From positions 32,623,245 through 32,687,244 of the forward strand of contig OY848917.1 in NCBI GenBank assembly GCA_963693285.1: DNA of 64,000 nt. The letters run 5' to 3'. Origin of the DNA: Xestospongia muta. Lineage: Eukaryota; Porifera; Demospongiae; Haplosclerida; Petrosiidae. Numbering within the stretch: the first letter of the stretch is position 1; each line of letters opens with the position of its first letter. Under the pieces are notes generated by a model. The model saw nothing but the letters and a program-made list of their open reading frames with translations, was not told where the DNA came from and ran no database searches. This document shows positions 56,051 through 62,000 of this stretch, piece by piece. The position numbers and the translations under genes are program-made.

Positions 56051-59000
56051 TATATATTACTAGAATCAAAAACTACTCACAGCTGCTCAGAATGGAGACA
56101 TTAATGGAACAAGATTAGCTCTTGAAAATGGAGCCAATGTGGAATCTTGCAACGAGGTAATTGATCAGTTAATTCACTGCTTATTATGATGTCTGTGTTA
56201 ACTTTTAGGATGAGATGACAGCTTTGCATATTGCTGCAAGCAAAGGCCACTTAGAGATAGTCGATATGATCTTGCAATTTAATGCAAATCCTGATATTGT
56301 TAACAAGGTAGTTCATTTTTATTGCAATATGATAGTTCCTTCTATATAGATCAAAATATTATACAAGTAGAAGTCTGGTATATGTCAACTTTTTATTAGT
56401 AGCTAATACATATAATATATATATAATTATATATATATTGTTTTATTCAAATCGGGAGAGTGGCTTTTCATGTTGCTACATTTCAATCAGATTTTGACTA
56501 CATACACTAAGATAATTTAAGCTAAATTATCTTTATGCAGGTCTATCTACCCTAAAATGCCTTTCCAGTGAAATATTTTGGTTTGTAGTAGTCACCTTGG
56601 TTACCATAATATTTGAGTCTTGTTTATATGTACTTTTGTTGTTTCACTACTATATTTTACCCTTTGTTAGTTCACATTAAATGGTTTACTTCCAGTTAAA
56701 ACCATTCCATGATCACTGGAGAGGTGCTTGTTTATAATTCTAGCCATGTTGGCCATCACATTCAACAGAATGTTTTTTTTCTTCAAGAATACTGTAGTAT
56801 CCTCAAAATAATTTGCACACAGTTCAGAGGTTTATATGTGTTATATAAACTTGCCAATGAAGGAATTTGTAAAAGAATATCCCCAATGATATATATATAT
56901 ATATACTATGTATGTGTGTGTGTAGCATGATGTGTCTCATAGTCCATATAGTTTTAATAGTATCAGTTCTATATAACACGTATACACCTCTTAGCATGTT
57001 AATATTTGAAAATATTGTAGCTGACTGCTTTAATAGCTACTTTCTTCTTCATATATTGCAAAGCAGTAGGTCTATCCAGACCTGATGACAAGCGTTAGCA
57101 ATTCTCTCATTATTGATAGGTTTATTTGCATCATAAAGCTGCCATCCTGCATGAAAATATAAAAGACTATTACTCAATGGCTGCATAGTGAGAAATCTTT
57201 AGCTGTTGCTTGCATGAAAGATTAGTGTAAGTAGATGGAATTCCTTGTGATGATCACATGTGTTAACTTTAGGTAATTTTTTTGACAGCATAATCACATA
57301 ATTTTGCATGTAATTGAACACACCCATGCACAACATAGACACTCACAAAAACATTCATCAATTGGAAAAGGCAAAAAGACTGAGAAGAGGATAGCTAATG
57401 CTGTTTATTCATAACTCCTCTCACTTCAGAACACCAACAGAGTATCTATAGATGATGTTTTTTTACCTTTATGCATGACAAAAATAGAACTAACAGAAAT
57501 CATTGAGCAGAATAAGAAAATGTAAAAGATTGAAGCACATGGCTGATCATATGAATCATCTACAAGAGTATTGACAGCAAATGAGGAGTGGCTCTTTTAA
57601 TGTTTACTACAATTACTGATGTTATAAATCTCATAAGATAGAAAACCTGAGTGCCATTAGAGTAGAATCATTTGTGGCAACAACTTGAGATATTTATGTA
57701 CAAGACATTATGACTTATTATAATAGCTTTAATTTAGTTTAAATTTTGATGCCACTATACAGTTTAACATATACTGTTATCACAGCCAAAACAAGAAAGA
57801 TAAGCATAGATATAATGAGTTTGTGTTGTGTATGAATATTGTTATATATAGTACATTGCATAGCATTATGTTAATATCATATTAGAAGAAGATATATAGT
57901 GGATATAGTGAGTCAGTGATATATTTGATGCTCATGTTGTGTTAATCAATGAAACCTATGACAACTAATATCTCTATGATGAAATGACACCTCTACATAG
58001 AGCCTCAAGTAATGGTCACACTGAGATAGTTTTAATCTTGACAAAACATTGACTAACTAAGTTTTTAAAGGGTACAAACAACAGCCATTATTTTGCCAAA
58101 TGATAATGATCCATTACAAATTCTACTTTGATTTTAAACAAGAACTTGACTTATAACATAGTGGAATTATCTCTATTGCTAACAACTGTAGTACTGTAGT
58201 TTGTTAACAAATCACTTGACTATATCATTATTACTTATATCTATGTACTCTCTGTAATGACAACACTTGTATATTTTAATATATTAAAATAGACAAGTTC
58301 AATGTATTCATAATTTGAATGAACATGTCTTACAGTATATTACGTAAGTTATGGTCATGTAACCATGGTAACTACTACATGTAAGTCAATACTCGATGTT
58401 CTTAAGTACTTCTGTGTAAAATTTGTAATCAGTTCATTCTCTGCTTAATATAATTTCTGCATTAATTTTTAGGATGAAATGACAGCTTTGTATATTGCTG
58501 CAAGGGAAGGCCACTCAGAGATAGTCGATATGGTCCTGCAATTTGATGTAAATCCTGATGTTGTTAACAAGGTAGTTTTTAATTGCATATTTTGTCAGAT
58601 CTCGTGATAATTACTAAAAGCCTGTAATAACATATGCATATACATCATTTTTCCTCTAGAATCAGAGGACAGCTTTGCATATTGCTTCAGCTAAAGGTTA
58701 TTGTGAAATCGTGCAATCACTCTTACAATTTAGTGCTGATCCAAATTTATGTGATGAGGTTAGTATGATAGATATCTTCTGTATATCAATATATTTTACA
58801 AGCAGAAGTCTGGTATGTGTTTACCTTTTATTAGTACCTAAGAGAGTTCATTATATTTTTGGTTAATAGCTATTGCTGTACTAACATATCAATAGAATAT
58901 ATAAATATTATATACATTTGCTTTATAAAAATCTACAAAGTTGCTTTCCAAGTTGCTGTATTGCACTCTGAGTTTCTGACTACATTTACAAAAATACATT

Positions 59001-62000
59001 GAAGCTGAGTTATCTTTATGCAAGCCTGTCTACCCCTAAAATGCCTTCCTTTTTCAGTGACATTCTTTGGTTTATAGTCACCTTCACTACCATTGCCATG
59101 CCATTGAACCTTGTCTATGTCTACTTTTTTGTTTCACTATTATATTTCAACCAACGTTTAGTTCAGGTTAAATGGTTTTCTTTCAGTCAAGGACATCCTA
59201 TAAGCAATGGAGTGGGTCTTGTTTAATTCTAGCCATGTCAACCTTCATATTTAAGAGAAGACTTCTTCTTCAGGAATCATACTCCAAACAGTTTTAATGG
59301 AAGTGCCTGTTTTATATAACATATATTGACCTCATAGCAGGTTAATATTTGAAAATATTGTACCTGACAGCTTAAATAGCTTGTTTCTTCTTCGTAAACA
59401 GCAATGTGGCAGGTTTATATGTATCTGATGACAAGCTTTATCAATCCTCTAATTCTGGACAGGTTTATAAATGTCAAAAACCTGCCAATCTGCATGGGAA
59501 TTTCAAAAGACTGTGGTTCAATGCCCACATGCTATTTTATAGAGTGATAGTGGTAGGTTAGTATGAATCTCATGATTTGTTGTGTCAGATATATCATGGT
59601 TCATTGATCTACTTGTGTTATTTAAGCCTGTCAACTCGAGATTTCAGAAAAAAATTAACCTTAGACTTAAACCACTCAGCTGATTCTTTTACAAATTTCC
59701 TTGTTGGCACATTCATATAATGCATATAGACCTCTGATATATATATATTATGAATATATATGGTGCTATCGATCAAATTTTTGGCTCCTTATTAACTAGA
59801 GAAATCATTCATCACATTAAATACTTGCTAATAATAGCTCAGGACTGATAGAAGGGAAATTGAAGAAGCATTTGGCTTGTAGCATTGTCAATATAAACTT
59901 TAGCATAGTAACACTTCATAGCAACCTTAACAGTAGAACAAATAAAGGAAGTTGTTGAGTCATTGAAAACATTATAAGTAATATTTGTTGACACATTTTT
60001 ATGAACTGTGTTAATAACATAATATATTCAGTTAAAATTAGTACTTTTGTTTTAAACAGGATGGGAATACATCATTGCATTATGCCTGCAGAAATGGAGA
60101 TGTTGATATCATACAAATCTTATTGTCTCATTGTGCAGACTTTACTATTAAGAATAAGTATGGTAAAAACCCTTTGGATGAATGTCAAATGAAAAACAGA
60201 CATATCATTGAGCAACTTTTTGTAGAGTACAATTCTGCACAAGGTTAGAAACTTATTAATGATATGGCACAGTTACCTAAACCTGCGGACACTTATTTTT
60301 TTCTAGTTTTGGAGAATGTTTCAGAATGGAGTATTGAAAACTATGACGAAGAACAGGTCTTCCAAAAAATGGGCTATGGCATCAAGCTGATTATACCACA
60401 ATTTTCTGTCGAAATAGGCAAACAAGTAAAGATTGAAGTAAAAGTAGTTGCACCAGCAAAAGCAGATATTGAGTATTTTCCTTCTGATGTTGAGCTTGTG
60501 AGCTGTTTGTATGAGATAAAAACAACAGGACAATTTAAGCAATCAATCAAGCTATGTCTTCAACATAATGTCGAGCTCACTTCACAAAAGCAGTGCAGGC
60601 AGCTTGCCTTCATCAGAGCTAAAGGACCACCACCATACATTTTTGAAGCTGTGCCTTTCAATACAACATACCCAGAGTTTAAAGTTAATGACAACTCTGG
60701 TATCATAAAAATCTCAGATTTTTCTATACTGGGTATTGGTTGGATTATGGACTGTCTAGTTCAAATGTTTAGAAAACCTCCTTGCAATTACCTTATAGCA
60801 GTCTGTGTTAAGTATACGAAACAATCATATTGGGAAATACATGCTGTGGTCACAAAAGACCTTCAACCTTTTTTCGAGGTATGTAGTAACCATACAAATT
60901 TCATATAAAATTATAACAATTAATTGTTTTTTTTTAGAAAATAATAACTTACCCTGGTTATAAAGATTGGAAGATTATAAGTCCGATTAAGTTCCATTTC
61001 AGTAAAGACCATAATGAAATAACAATTGACAAATGTGATAATGATATTTTTGACATTAAGGTGCTAACGCCATGTAAAGTAAGGTATTAGTCCGCTGGCT
61101 CATTGATTTCTTTTGTCTCATAGATTAAAAAAGAGGTTATTGATGAAAGTCAACTGGACACTTTCTTGTGTTACTTAAAACTTAAAGCAATACTCAAAGT
61201 TGGTAAGAAAGTTCATGATTTGGAACTCAATTTTAAAGGACCAAGAAAAGACGAGGAAACAGTGATTATTGCAGATTATGACCTAAAGGATGCAAGAGGT
61301 ATATTGTACATTATTAATAAAAAAGTATCCATTTATCCAATTAATTTACTAAGATTACCAATATAATTATTTGGCAGATCGACTTAATGAGATAAGTATT
61401 TCTGACAGAACAGTGCATTGTCAAAATGAAAACATTCCTAAGGAGGTGTTAGGTGAGTCAAGTCCAATGCATACATAGACATGCTTGTTTGTTTTTACAT
61501 GACATCAACATTAGAGCAAAAAGTGGAAAAAAGAGACCTCTTGACAGTACTGTCCGATGTAACACATGAGTGGAGAACAATTGGTGAAATGCTTGGTATA
61601 AAGTATTCTGTCATAGAATCTGAAGAAAAGAATTCACAACATGATGATAAGGAAAAACTCTCGAAGATTTTACAGCTCTGGATAAATCTGAAAGGACCTG
61701 TGGAGGTGTCCTGGAAGGCAATTATTGCTGTCATAGAGAATCCACCTTTAGAAAATAGGAGAGTAGCTGATGAAATCCGCAAATTTTTATTTGAAAAATA
61801 CAATTCTAACCAGCAAGGTATTCATTCCCAATAGGCATCATATAATATTACACTCTCTTTGCTATAAAGGTCAATCTTTCAGTTCACCAGCTTCAACTGG
61901 AAAAAAAGTACAGTCATTTCCAACACTGATAGTATTTATATGTGTGTGTGTGTGTGTGTGTATACATAACATTGCTTATGTTAACTATCTATTATGAAAT

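Noticed and set aside
56709..56930. 73-codon open frame in an intron of the second ankyrin stack
   Set aside because: It ends in a TA/TG microsatellite and its duplicate near 59000 is open in a different way, so no conserved coding is seen.
61870..61907. Mini-exon between death domain 2 and the anchor
   Set aside because: Borders are plausible, but 38 nt shifts the frame and abolishes the membrane helix, whereas direct splicing keeps it. Kept only as a possible alternative form.
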